DNA of 64,000 nucleotides from Symbiodinium natans (GCA_905221605.1 CAJNDS010002247.1:424001-488000); one strand, 5' to 3'. Counted from the first letter of the stretch, positions 18,978 through 28,962 are shown. A program made the numbers and translations. The notes: a model not told the origin generated them from the sequence alone.

Positions 18978-19665
18978 GGCGGGCGCACTTGTGGGGGAAA
19001 GCCCTTGCAAAGGCTGGAGCCGCGGGCATTTTGTGCTTGAGTTAGGGTTTAGGGTTTGGGGTTCAGGGTTTTTGGGGTTTGGGGTTTAGGGTTCAGGGTT
19101 TTTGGGGTTTGGGGTTGGGGTTTGGGGTTTAGGGGCCAAGGTTGCAGCAATTAAGCCCAGCTGCACATGCTCAAAGGCCTAGGCAGCTTGCAGTCTACCT
19201 CTGGCCGGCCGCTTTGACAAACACCCTTGACATCGACCCCGCTTGCGAATGATGCGCTCTACAGGACTACGAAAAGGTCCAGGATGTGCTATTATACTCT
19301 ATAACAAGCCACAACAAGCCACTATTACCTGCTACTACCTATTTTTAGGACCAATTGTGAACTCAAAACTTATCAACGAGCACCACTCCACAATTCAGGT
19401 CAGCTTGAGGCCATCAGCTGTGCAAAGCATGTCGCACTGGATTTTCCTTGCTTGTCAAGGAGACAGTACTGTAACCAATCGTACTACTTCGACAAGCCGA
19501 CGAGAAATAACGGGAACAATAAGTATCCGCTGCGTCGGCATGTCGTTCAGGAAACGTGTGCAGGTGCTGCTAGCAGGTGTCACTGCACAACGAACTAAAT
19601 TCAGGAAGTTTGCTTTAACTCCCCCACCTTCTTGCAACGGGATGCTGAACATCAGATGCGCGGCC
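18978..19665. other. Spacer between S28 and the duplicated gene
   Basis: TTTAGGG variants to 19135, then about 500 bp of ordinary sequence that should hold the S28 3' UTR. No further gene seen. Confidence 0.5.
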
Positions 19666-21546
19666 TCACTTTCCGTCGATGATGTCCTTGATGAACTGTT
19701 TCTCATCTTCCCGGACTTGACGGAGCTCTTCATAGTCCTGGTCGGTGCTGAAAAAGGTGTCGACGTGATGCCCCCCGCGCTTGATCTCAGCAAACCTGTT
19801 CGATGGATTCTGTAGGGCCATGTCTTTTGTAAGGCCAGAGCCCCCCCAAGGGTCCAGCTCCCCAACCGTGAAGAAGACATTCGACATCTCGCGAACCATG
19901 CTCTTGAGACTGAACTTGAAGTCGTTGGCGTGCAAGTCAATCTTACCCGGCCTCGCACCTGGGAGCCCTTCCTCAGTTGCCCACTTCAGGACTTGGCTCT
20001 CTGCGCTTGCTTCCTTCCCTGCAATCTGCTGCTGAACAGTCCAGTCGCGCTCCCAGCCCAGAGTAGGTGGGGCTGCATAGATCAAGCCGGTGGGTGGTGC
20101 AAAGACGGCGTAGTTGAGGTCATTGACGACCAGCACTTGCCAGGCTTCTGCGTCCTCAATCTCCTTTGTGCAGACATCCGCAGGCCCTTGCATGCTGGCT
20201 GACTCGCTGAGGGATGAAGGAGCGCTGGCCTTGCTGGCCTTCTTCGACTCTGGACACAAGTAATCGGCTGATGGGTCCTCACCCCACATGCTTATCTGTG
20301 CCTCAAGTATAGCCGCCATGAGTTCAGGCAGTCCACTGTTGCTGAACTCCTCAGCCGAGTAATTGCTTTTGGTATCGCTCCAATCGGCCTCTACCGTCAG
20401 ACCATTCATCGTCATTGTGTAGATGAGTTGGTCCATGTCGCCCGTGATGGTGACTCCTGCCGCCGCCTCGTTGAACTTCTCACATATGGCTTGGAGTGGG
20501 AACGGAGGAAGCACAATAGGATTTTCCATGTACCCTCCGACAGTCATGTAGTCGGACTCAAAAGGAAAGCTAGACTGTGCTAGCGTCTCCAGCCTTGATT
20601 GCAGTGCAGCGTTTAAGTAGAACATATCAGTGTCCTTCTCCAAAGGCCTGCACAGCCCTGGCATGGCAGCATTCAGCGCAGGGGCAATGAGCGAGGCCTT
20701 TGAGTTCGAGTAAGCATCCCACAGGACAAGGGTCGCTGCCACCATGCCATCTCCGCAATGTGGCACCAAGTCCATTCCTTTGCGAACCCAGCTCCAAAAA
20801 TTCCCCCACTCTTCCTTGGGTGTGTCGACCATTTGGTTGACGACCATGGAAGATGCGATTGCGCCCGAAATCAAGTGCGGGTACTTGAGACGCATTGTAG
20901 CAGAGAGCCGCGCACCATAGGAGCCCCCGAAAGTCACAATCTTGGAGGTCGGCGCAACATAGCTGCCATCTTCGGTTGCGACGTGCGTGAGATTCCAGGC
21001 AACCTTGGCAAAGTCCGCCAGTGCCTCATCCAAGGTCAGGTACTTCAAGCAGGCACTCGTTCCAGTCAGTGTCGGGGAAGACTCTCCAAAGTAGCGGTGC
21101 TCTGCAAAGACGAGCAGCGCGCCCATCTCTTTCCCAAGTTCCCACATAAGCCCGGTGTTGTTGACATACAGATCGACTGCGGCCTCATTCCCGGTGTAGA
21201 AGAAGATTGGTCCGCCATCTCCATCGACGTAGCCATCATAGATGCAAACCCGCTGTTGGAACGTGACGTTTGTCGGGTCAAAGTGCGACAGAGGTTGCTC
21301 AAAGAGCACCCAGCGGCAGTCTTTCGTGGAAGGCATATCATCGCCCTTTGAGCGGCGCACTTGTGCCACTTGATGATACCCTTCCGCGGCTTCGATTTTT
21401 GGTCCGCGGAGAGACTGAAGTGGGATCGGTGGGCTCTGTCTCTCCGCTCGCAAGGACAAGGCGCAAGACCCATCGCTGAGCTCCTCATTTGCCCCTCCCA
21501 AAGCCAGAGATGTCAATAGCAAGGAGAGACAAAGGAGCGGAGACAT
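19666..21546 (-). CDS. Secreted family S28 serine carboxypeptidase-like protein, complete, single exon
   Basis: A 626-residue open frame from ATG (21546) to TGA (19666-19668). Residues 1-19 form a typical signal peptide (hydrophobic run LLCLSLLLTSLALG). S28 marks are in order: GPIFFYTGNE near 112-121, EHRYFGES near 149-156, nucleophile motif GGSYG with Ser209, GELDPW with Asp565, and GGHHVD with the catalytic His at 593 or 594. S28 enzymes (lysosomal Pro-X carboxypeptidase, DPP2, fungal and protist relatives) remove residues next to proline in lysosomal, vacuolar or secreted settings. Several N-glycosylation sequons (NVT, NNT, NLT, NYS) fit a secretory route. The usual SYGG reads SYGA here. 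The stretch 430-500 (Ser/Ala/Lys-rich, then VNDLNYAVFAPPTGLIY) is unlike family members I know and may be lineage-specific. No intron is needed, unlike all neighbours, so a retrocopy is possible. Confidence 0.93.
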   Translation of the reverse strand: MSPLLCLSLLLTSLALGGANEELSDGSCALSLRAERQSPPIPLQSLRGPKIEAAEGYHQVAQVRRSKGDDMPSTKDCRWVLFEQPLSHFDPTNVTFQQRVCIYDGYVDGDGGPIFFYTGNEAAVDLYVNNTGLMWELGKEMGALLVFAEHRYFGESSPTLTGTSACLKYLTLDEALADFAKVAWNLTHVATEDGSYVAPTSKIVTFGGSYGARLSATMRLKYPHLISGAIASSMVVNQMVDTPKEEWGNFWSWVRKGMDLVPHCGDGMVAATLVLWDAYSNSKASLIAPALNAAMPGLCRPLEKDTDMFYLNAALQSRLETLAQSSFPFESDYMTVGGYMENPIVLPPFPLQAICEKFNEAAAGVTITGDMDQLIYTMTMNGLTVEADWSDTKSNYSAEEFSNSGLPELMAAILEAQISMWGEDPSADYLCPESKKASKASAPSSLSESASMQGPADVCTKEIEDAEAWQVLVVNDLNYAVFAPPTGLIYAAPPTLGWERDWTVQQQIAGKEASAESQVLKWATEEGLPGARPGKIDLHANDFKFSLKSMVREMSNVFFTVGELDPWGGSGLTKDMALQNPSNRFAEIKRGGHHVDTFFSTDQDYEELRQVREDEKQFIKDIIDGK

Positions 21547-21592
21547 CGTTCCACGACGAGCGCTACAAGGCTGATGCTGACTTCTTTAGGAT

Positions 21593-21610
21593 TTGAGCCG
21601 GCCCTTGCGG
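21593..21610 (-). other. Possible decayed spliced-leader relic upstream of the S28 gene
   Basis: On the minus strand, about 47 nt before the S28 ATG, the sequence reads CCGCAAGGGCCGGCTCAAAT. The dinoflagellate spliced leader ends in TTTTGGCTCAAG and starts with (D)CCGTAGCC. GGCTCAA is identical, the CCG start is present and the distance between them is 2 nt short. Leader relics beside genes are known where mature trans-spliced mRNA was copied back into the genome. The match is partial and could be chance. Confidence 0.25.
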
Positions 21611-21818
21611 CGTCAGCCGAGACATGCTGATGGATCAGGCTCCGATTGCCATCGCTCCTGATCATGCATGCTCGAGTTAAAGCAGCGATGCGCAAAGGCC
21701 GCGCGCAAGGATGTGTTTTTTCCACACTTGGGGGCTCCTGCAACATGCCCACAGCTGGGGTTTAGGGTTTAGGGTTTAGGGTTTCGGGGCCTCCGCTGCC
21801 AGCCCATTCTCACTTGAG

Positions 21819-21938
21819 TCAATCCGAGCCCTCGTCCCTCCCAGCAAGCTCTCCAAGGCGTAGCTTTCGATGCGGAATGTCCAGAAGTCCACAGCTGGCG
21901 TCTGCCCTCAAGATCTTCTCCTTTTGCTCCGCGCTGAC
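21819..21938 (-). CDS. Terminal exon of a gene upstream of S28; unknown
   Basis: Acceptor CGGTTGCTAG, then 39 codons to TGA (21819-21821), including SAEQKEKILRADASCGLLD and RKLRLGELAGRDEG. Small upstream exons near 22095-22120 (GLGQVLG, donor GTGTAGG) and 22256-22300 (donor GTTTAGGG) could precede it in phase. Family unknown. Confidence 0.5.
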   Translation of the reverse strand, partial: VSAEQKEKILRADASCGLLDIPHRKLRLGELAGRDEGSD

Positions 21939-21965
21939 CTAGCAACCGCAGGGCTTTGGCGTACT

Positions 21966-22069
21966 TCGGGGGGCTAGGGTTTAGGGTTTAGGGTTTAGGG
22001 TTTAGGGTTTAGGGTTTAGGGTTTAGGGTTTAGGGTTTAGGGTTTAGGGTTTAGGGTTTAGGGTTTTTA
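21966..22069. repeat. TTTAGGG tract, about 14 units
   Basis: Near-perfect; CCCTAAA orientation on the transcribed minus strand, before exon 21819-21938. Confidence 0.9.
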
Positions 22070-22677
22070 AACGCCACTAAGGACCCCGGCTCGCGGACTC
22101 ATGAGCCTACACCCCCAAGACTTGGCCCAGGCCCTGAACTTGAAGAGAGCACTAAACCCCTGGCCCCTAAACCCGAAACCCTTAACCCCAAACCCTAAAT
22201 AAACCCTAAACCCTAAACCCCCAACCCCTAAACCCTAAACCCTAAACCCTAAACCCCGAGATTCGTGGGGGAGTCTCCGGAACAGGGTCCTGGAAAACTG
22301 CCCCGAAGACCGCAGACCCCAAAACCCTACTTCATGTCGGGCCTTCGATCCTCCGAAACCCTAAACCCTAAACCCTAAACCCTGAACCCTAAACCCTAAA
22401 CCCTAAACCCTAAGCCCTAAAAATTCAGGGTTTAGGGTATTTAAAGCCATGAGCCCCTACATGTGGACCCTCAACGCCTGAAACCTGAAATGCCAAACCC
22501 CCCAAAACCTGACTCTAAACTGCTGAACTCCTCACAAACAAACTCTTAAGCCTGAAACCCTTCTAAACCCCCCTAAAGCCCTCAAACCTCCAACCCTACA
22601 CCCTAACCCGTAACCCTAGCCCTAAACTCTAACCATAAACCCCAAACCCCTAAACCCCTGTAGACCCTAACTCCACA

Positions 22678-22756
22678 TCATTTCCAAGGGAGCCGCGGGT
22701 GGCCAACGACTCCACACAACGCCGCCGCCTCAACCGTCTGGGCCGTCCGGCGTTTC
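22678..22756 (-). CDS. Terminal exon-like segment; unknown
   Basis: Acceptor GCAACTCATCAG, then 25 codons to TGA (22678-22680): KRRTAQTVEAAALCGVVG and on. It could end the TIR-like gene at 22991-23480, but the phase of the best donor there does not match. Confidence 0.4.
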
Positions 22757-22990
22757 CTGATGAGTTGCGATTTACCGACAGGGTTTAGGGTTTACGGCGT
22801 AGGGCATAGGCTGGGTTTATAAGGTCAATAGGGCTGATGGGATGTGTGGTGTTTAGATTAATTAGGGCCGGGAGCAGCCCTCCCACCAAAGAAGAGACCA
22901 AACTGTGCGCTCTGTGAAACCTTGCCCTGCAATCCCTGAACAGCGCAGCCCACAAGACCTGTGATCCCTGCACAAGACAGCTTTTCCTAC

Positions 22991-23480
22991 TGATGGCGCT
23001 CCGAGGATCTTTTGAACTCATGGAGACCTCCTCCAATATCCCCAAGGTTTGCATGTGCCGGTAGAGGTTTTCGGCCACCTGCTGCGGTTTCAGGTCGTGT
23101 CGGCTGCCTTCTTCATCGAGGTAGCTGCCCTCGACTCGTATACAGCTGGGCCCGAAGGCGAAGTCGCACAGATTTCCTCCTTCCTGACCTGATAGGACGG
23201 GTGGCCACACTTCGCACATCTGCACCGGAATGAGGTCCAACTCATGTGAATGCTCGTAGGCGTACGTGAGTGCAGACGTCTCAGAAGTGCTCGTGGCCAT
23301 GTCTCCGATTTGCGAGGTGCAGAAAGCCACCAAGGCCCTTGCGGAAACAAGATCGGGTGTAGCTTCTGGCCCAAAATCACTGTGGGCATCCACCACATGG
23401 GTTTTCACGTTCTTGACTTGGAGCTCCTCCCGAATGGCCCGGAAGTACTCCTCCTTGTCCTCGCAGAACAGATGTGCTCC
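22991..23480 (-). CDS. Large exon, TIR-like domain; partial
   Basis: Acceptor TTGCCGGTAG, 163 codons, donor GTAGGA. The frame stays open to 22785. It starts EDKEEYFRAIREEL, then VKTHVVDAHSDFG, then ARALVAFCTSQIGD, and LDLIPVQMCEVWPP. The alternation of a helix, the hydrophobic strand ALVAFCT and the strand LIPVQMCE followed by WPP resembles TIR-type (Toll/interleukin receptor-like) domains of alveolate proteins. TIR domains act in protein assembly or NAD cleavage; the catalytic Glu cannot be placed by eye. Longest exon in the window. No start codon identified. Confidence 0.55.
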
Positions 23481-23539
23481 CTACCGGCAACTCATTCGAA
23501 CCAGCAGAGGTTCCAACCCACATGAAGCGGGTTTGTCTA

Positions 23540-23910
23540 TTTCTACTATCCCCCGAAAGGAACGGCACATACACACCCCAGTGGCAGTAACACAATATAG
23601 CAAAAACAGACATCCCACGGCACATGATTGCACATGTCTTCTTCAACAGCTCCTGAGGTGTGAAGCGTCCGAAGAGCAGCACATGGTCTCGATGGGGACT
23701 GAACTTCGAGTCCACGGACAGGTGCGTCCTCAGCAGCAAGCACCGCGCCGGCCACGAAAAGTGGGAGGAACAAAAGAAAGAACCATACAGACACAACCTG
23801 CAGAATTTTCGGCAGGTTTTGGCGGACATGGGAGAAGTAGAGGAGGCCAGGGCAAGAAGAATAGCTCGGTTGAAGCCTAAAACAACACCCCCCGCACAAA
23901 GCATGGGGAA
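23540..23910 (-). CDS. Candidate upstream coding segment with a membrane helix; frame and strand uncertain
   Basis: One minus frame contains VSVWFFLLFLPLFVAGAVLA, a clear membrane-span pattern. Another minus frame reads DSKFSPHRDHVLLFGRFTP. The plus strand reads HEKWEEQKKEPYRHNLQNF. Charged helix on one strand often mirrors hydrophobic text on the other, so only one is real. The region continues directly from the TIR-like exon. Confidence 0.3.
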
Positions 23911-24475
23911 AACAAACTTGGGCCATGACCCCTGACTCCGGTCTCTTTTGGTGTGGTTTAAGGGGCGTCTAGCTCCCTTTTGTCGGGCTCAGGGTTTGCC
24001 ACTTCTTGTACATTCCCTAAACCCTAAACCCTAGACCTTGTTCCATGGCTCTGGGTTTGTCGTTCCTGTTAGGCCTGTAGGCTCGCCTAGAAGGCATCGA
24101 GCGGATTCCGGTGACACATGTCTACGCTTCTAGGGTTTAGAATGGGGTGTTACAAATGGCCTCAATAGCCTAAACCCTAAACCCTAAACCCTAACCCAAA
24201 ACCCAACACCCTAAACTCTAAGAAGGGTGTCACCAGCGTTCATGTGCCAATCCAGGTGGCTCCATCTCGCTCTCACCGTGCTCCGCCCTGGCCTGCTTGG
24301 GGGCATCAGGCGTAGGCGGGACGATCCTGAGCTGTGCCGTGCCGCCACCTTCCCCTCACCCAGGAAACTGCGAAGTTGCGCGACACAAAGCTCTCATGCC
24401 TAACCCTAAACCCTGAACCCTAAACCCTAAACCCCAAACCCCAAACCCCAAACCCAACCAAACCGGGCCAAGAAC

Positions 24476-24525
24476 CCCGCGTTCTGGGGCGCCGACTCCG
24501 CCCTCGCGCTCTCCGGCAGCTTCTC
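24476..24525 (-). CDS. Small exon (EKLPESARAESAPQNAG)
   Basis: Acceptor ACCCCCAAACAG, 16 codons plus 2 nt, donor GTTCTT. A hairpin element of family H3 lies just before it (24571-24645). A further open island at 24230-24390 on minus (SFVSRNFAVSW, then LRIVPPTPDAPKQAR, donor GTGAGA) is probably another exon, with unresolved borders. Unknown product. Confidence 0.4.
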
Positions 24526-24570
24526 CTGTTTGGGGGTCTTCTTAGTTGTCCAGGAACCTGGGGGAATTAA

Positions 24571-24645
24571 AGGTTAACCTTTGGGACTATAAGGGGATTG
24601 TACTACCCCAAAAAGGTCAAAGGTTACCTACTCTACTGCTGGGTC
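24571..24645. mobile_element. Family H3 short hairpin element
   Basis: GGTTAACCTTTGGGAC on the left, CCCCAAAAAGGTCAAAGG on the right, then TTACCTACTCTACTGCTGGG. Nearly identical to 36052-36127. Confidence 0.55.
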
Positions 24646-25090
24646 TTAAGGGCGTGGGTCAGAGTACGGGTTCAACATGACACCCTTTATGAAACCCTGA
24701 ACCCTCAGCACCCGCTGCGTAGCAGAGGAGATTTTTTTGCAAGGTTCAGGTTGCAGGGTTTGGGGTTCAGGGGTTAGGGTGGTATGGCTCGAGGGTGCAG
24801 GGCTTCAGGCTTTCTGGAATTTTTTTAGGGGAGGCTTAGGCTTTGGGGTTCTTGACGTGCAACCCTAAACCCTAAACCCTAAACCCTAAACCCTAAACCC
24901 TAAACCCTAAGTGCTTGCCTCTGGCTCCTCTGGCGAAGGCGGCTGAGCCTCGGGAGTCCCCGAAAAGCACTAAGAGCACCTATTGCGCGTAGGGGGTGGA
25001 GGTGTGCGAAGGATGGGCATCCACATGGAAGAGCCCTGATCACAAGCACATGCATGTTTCCCAACATGGTCATGTTAGACACCAGCTTAC

Positions 25091-25193
25091 CTGACTTTTC
25101 GTACAGACGCAGGAACTGTAGCGGATTGTTGTTGCTGTTACTATACTCACATTTAACCCACCTGTTGGTTGAGAATTCATACCATGTGTCCAT
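25091..25193 (-). CDS. Exon with donor GTAAGC; possibly initial
   Basis: 34 codons from ATG (25193): MDTWYEFSTNRWVKCEYSNS, then LQFLRLYEKS, ending in donor GTAAGC. It may instead continue upstream to acceptor GAACTAG at 25202. An ATG at 25279 in GCGCCATGA context (MTAASGFIIKVETVEVDS) could start the gene. Unknown family. Confidence 0.5.
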
Positions 25194-25595
25194 TTTGTCC
25201 GCTAGTTCGTCTTCCTAATTTGCATCGAATCTACTTCCACCGTTTCCACTTTGATGATGAAACCGGAAGCCGCGGTCATGGCGCGCCGTTCAGTGCATGT
25301 TTAAGGTTGAGGGTTTAGGGTTTAGGGTTTAGGGTTTAGGGTTTAGGGTTTAGGGTTTAGGGTTTAGGGTTTAGGGTTTAGGGTTTAGGGCCCCACTGGG
25401 TTTGAAAACCTAAGGATTGCAGGATTTACAGGGGTCGGGCTGATGATGAGGATTTCAGAGACTACAGAGTCTGAGGCGTTTGTATGGATTTCTGTGTCTA
25501 CAAAAACTGACCTCAAGGGGTGGCCTGGCGCGGGGCCTTTCTGAGGCTAGGCGTGGTTGGGCCTTCAAAAAACTGTGAGAATCTGAAAGGCGGGT

Positions 25596-25662
25596 TTCCG
25601 AAAATAGACCTGCAAGTAGTAGGATTCCCCTATAAAAGGGACCCCAATAAGGTACCCCTTAC
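25596..25662. mobile_element. Family H5 repeat
   Basis: AAAATAGACCTGCAAGTAGTAGGATTCCC-type block (25594-25625), then TATAAAAGGGACCCCAATAA and GGTACCC. Closely matches 58220-58282. Confidence 0.45.
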
Positions 25663-25688
25663 TTCGGAAACCCCCCAATAACAGGATC

Positions 25689-25786
25689 CTATGCCGATGG
25701 TGCATCGAAGCTGCTTCCGGTTGCTGGAGGACTGGCTGCGTGGCCTGGGGGGCGGTAGAGGCCCGACAGGGATTCAGCTGTCACGC
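25689..25786 (-). CDS. Terminal exon-like segment (VTAESLSGLYRPPGHAASP)
   Basis: Acceptor TCTAGAG, 31 codons, TAG at 25689-25691. Ser/Pro/Ala-rich C-terminus. Upstream, a minus island near 25970-26010 (acceptor GAGTGATTTCAG, donor GTAGGC) may be the previous exon, but the phase does not match. Confidence 0.4.
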
Positions 25787-26760
25787 CTCTAGACATGTCA
25801 AGAAGTATACGCTTCGTAAGTTACCCTAAATGGTCCATGTACCATATCATGATAGACTTGGGCCCAAAAGTCCCCATATCGGAGATGCATGAAGGCCGAA
25901 GTATAACAAGCTAGAGGTACGATGGAGGGTTGCGGTTCACTCACAGGACTGAAGTTGGAGCCTGCTTCTGGAAGCCTACGGTGGGGTCGGGTGCTCTGTT
26001 ACAAAGTAACGGCGCCTGAAATCACTCAGAAGTCAGTGGTGATGAGGTGCCGCTACGGAGCGGCCGCGCGCAAGTACCCGAATCTAAGCCCAAGGCCCCA
26101 ACCAACCTTGCCACCAAGCCCTGACAGGTGATTTTTTGAGGCCTTCCAATGCTTTTAAAGGATTGGCTGTTGGAAGGCTACTAATCCATCCTCACCTCCC
26201 CGGGCGAAGATGCTGGTGGCAGCGACGGTATGCCAGGATCCTCCTCCGGTTTAGGGTTTAGGATTTAGGGCTTACGGTTCAGGATTTCGGGTTTAGGGTT
26301 TAGGAGTTCGGGGCAACATGCTTACATCACACAAACTGCCAAAAGTCTGTCAGCTCTCAGCAACCTGGATTTTATGCAAACATATAGTATGCCATGCACG
26401 TGCAGTTTCCTTAGAATCCTAAGGACCCTTAGAACCCTGAGAAAAATAATGGACTTCATAAGCAGAAGCAAACGCAATTCAAAAGAGACCATTTGTAAGA
26501 TGAGACTCTGCGGCTTCTGTCAATGGGGGTTTAGGATTTAGGGGTTAAGGCTTGAGGTTTAGGGGGTTGAGGGCGTAGGGCTCCAAAGCTTAGCGGAATA
26601 CAGACCTGCTAAACCCTAAGCCCTTCGAGCTAAAGCTCTTCAACCCCAAACTGATCGGTTGTAACCCTACACCCTACACCCTACACTTTAAACCCTAATT
26701 CTCAAAGCCTCAACCTGGAGGGGGTTTAGGGTTTAAGTTTAGAGCTCATACAAGGGAGGG
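25787..26760. other. Spacer without a supported gene
   Basis: Two short telomere-type blocks and ordinary sequence. A plus ORF at 25922-26131 (RVLCYKVTAPEITQKSVVMR) and a minus island near 25975-26010 compete; neither is well supported. Confidence 0.4.
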
Positions 26761-26795
26761 GGTTATCACACATCAGGCCGTGAAAATACACATCA

Positions 26796-27420
26796 CCCCA
26801 ATGTGGACGCTCATGCAAAGAATTACCCATCACGCGAGAGAATACACGTCACAAGATACGAAACCCCAATGTGGACGCTATTTTTGGCTGTCAGCCACGG
26901 AGACCTCAAAATCCACCCAACCTCGCGGACGCTTATGTTTCGGGCAATTTTTACATCAATCTGGCATACGTTTTGGCAGCAAATCCCGAAGGAGACGCTC
27001 GGTTTGTATCAACATACGGAACGTTGATCTTCGAAGCCTTTACTGGCCTTACACACCTGAGACCCGCAGCTGCTCAAGTGCACACTGCCTGCCTGCTGCC
27101 TGCTGCATGTGTCTGGCGGACCAAACCCTCCGACCGAGACCGGTTTTGATATAGAAAAAAGTGCATTAGACCAGCTGGCACGGAAACGTCCTGCCAACTG
27201 CCTTAAACAAACTTGAAGCCGTGGTGGCAGCTTGGATCAGTGAGTCTTGTCCAAAATGCAAACCCAATGTGGAGATTTGACGCAGGCGCTTCCTCCGACC
27301 ATGGGCATGGGGTGGTTTGCATGCCAGACCCCATTGTGGACGCTGCATAGGCTGAAAACTGGACGGCTAGGATCAGTGCCGGGTCCTGTGCGGGACCTGC
27401 AAGACCCCAGTGTGGACGCC
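26796..27420. repeat. Degenerate array of about 67-bp units with CCCCAATGTGGACGC core
   Basis: Core at 26796, 26864, 27263 (decayed), 27330 and 27405, with weaker forms near 26918 and 26985. Spacing is 54-75 bp. Short ORFs here on both strands are probably by-products. Confidence 0.65.
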
Positions 27421-27856
27421 GAACGATGTGTATTTACACCACGCGATGTGAGATAAACCCCCCCCCCAGTAGGGGTTAGGGACCTCAATAAGAGATGCCC
27501 CAAACTGCCTTGGAGGATTCGCTGCCGGCGCTGGCCTCCGCCAGTGTGCACTCCAAAACATTTGTGTCATCTCAGGGTTTTAGGGTTGAGGGTCTAGGGT
27601 TAGGGTTTAGGGTTAGGGTTTAGGGTTTAGGGTTGAGGGTTGTGGGTTTTAGGATTCAGGGTGTTCAGGGGGTTGGGGTGTAAGGTACAGGATGACAGCG
27701 GGCTTCAAAGCCGTGCTTCGTGGAGCTCTGACGGGGTTGAGGAAAGCCAACCCAAGCCCCTCATCATCAGCTAAACCCTAAACCCTAAACCCCAAACCCC
27801 AAACCCTAAACCCTAAAGGCCCTAAACCCTAAACCCTGAACCCTAAACCCATGCCC

Positions 27857-27934
27857 TCAGCTGATTCCAAACGCACCCCTGAAGATCTGACGCAGAGCCC
27901 TGGCCTGCATCGTCCGCTGCGTCTCGCCCTTCTC
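27857..27934 (-). CDS. Terminal exon-like segment, helical
   Basis: Acceptor AAGCATCAG, 25 codons to TGA: EKGETQRTMQARALRQIFRG. Basic amphipathic helix, like the short helical repeats common in this window. A further minus island at 27690-27770 (GLGLAFLNPVRAPRSTALK) is open, but its borders are not resolved. Confidence 0.4.
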   Translation of the reverse strand, partial: EKGETQRTMQARALRQIFRGAFGIS

Positions 27935-28258
27935 CTGATGCTTTTCATCCAGGTTTAGGGTTTGCAGGTTTTAGGGCTTAGGGTTTAGAGGGTGTAGAGG
28001 AATTAGGGGGTTTAGGGTTTTAGGGGGTTTGGGGTTTGGGGTTTAGGGTTTAGAATTTGGTTTAGGGTTTAGGGGGCTTAGGGGGTTTAGGGTTTCGGGG
28101 GGCTGGTGGCTCTGGGGTTCAGGGTTCAAGGGTTGCAGCGTGGGCTTGGCGGTGGGTCAGGTTTTCGGGTTCAGCTTCAACACTGGGACTCGGCATCTTT
28201 GAGTTCAATTTGGCTCAGTTTAGGGTTTAGGGTTTGGGGCTTAGGGGGTTTAGGGTAC

Positions 28259-28295
28259 TTCTCCAGCAGCAGCGCAGAAAGGGCAGAGCGTTCAG
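28259..28295 (-). CDS. Small exon (ERSALSALLLE)
   Basis: Acceptor CCTAAGGTAG, donor GTACCC followed by TAAACC. 11 codons with split codons at both ends. Unknown. Confidence 0.35.
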
Positions 28296-28313
28296 CTACC
28301 TTAGGCTATGTAC

Positions 28314-28391
28314 ATGGTCCCTAAGCTGGGCCCACAATAGGGGACCCCTTATATACCCCTTTTGTATACCCTATGCCACCCAAGGGCCCTA
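28314..28391. mobile_element. Family H4 hairpin-like element
   Basis: Shares GGGGACCCCT, TATACCCCTT, GTATACCCTA and ACCCAAGGGCCC with 61548-61632; an inverted diverged copy lies at 57728-57810. Confidence 0.45.
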
Positions 28392-28677
28392 CTCCTCGCT
28401 GCCAGTGTGACATCTGGACCTGCTGCTGAGTCTGCTCCCGGCACTGGTAGCGCTGAGTATAAGCGTGCCCATGGGGGTTCCATTTGGAATGCCACTGTTG
28501 AACACGAAGAGCCCGTCGCTGACGACCCTAAACCCTAAACCCTAAGCCCTAAACCTACTTCAGAACCCAGTATAAGGGATCCCGCCGAGGTAAGGCACCA
28601 CCTAGGCTCTGCAGGATCCTCTCAACGACTCCAGCGGAATGTGCACGTCCGAGTAGCACGATGAGCCCATTCAGGCC
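28389..28677 (-). CDS. Two-exon 3' end joined by a 40-nt telomere-repeat intron
   Basis: Exon 28559-28677 (GLNGLIVLLGRAHSAGVVER and on) ends at donor GTAGGTTTAGGG. Exon 28389-28518 starts after GTCGTCAG and reads DGLFVFNSGIPNGTPMGTL, ending with TAG at 28389-28391. Phases agree. The intron (28519-28558) is four repeat units plus splice sites. Without splicing the frame stops within it. Unknown product. Confidence 0.5.
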
Positions 28678-28962
28678 CTACACCCTATAGAAGTCTCAAG
28701 CCAACAGGGCAGTGCCACGGTTTAGGGTTTAGGGTTTAGGGTTTAGGGTTTAGGGTTTAGGGAAAGGTCAAGTACCTAAGCTTGACATTCTAAGTGCATC
28801 CCAACACTAGGATTGAGCAAGAGGTTGCACCAAACAGACGCTTTACTCTGGTCTGTCCGCTGCCCTGACACGCCCCCCCCGCCAAGGCCCGCAAAAGAAA
28901 GACTTAAACCCTAAACCCTAAACCCTAAACCCTAAATCAATCCTGAACCCTGAGCCCTAAAC

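Noticed and set aside
19243-19815. 190-codon plus ORF overlapping the S28 3' end
   Set aside because: The overlapping part is antisense to a clearly conserved enzyme; the rest has no domain.
20758-21351. 197-codon plus ORF
   Set aside because: Antisense shadow of the S28 coding region.
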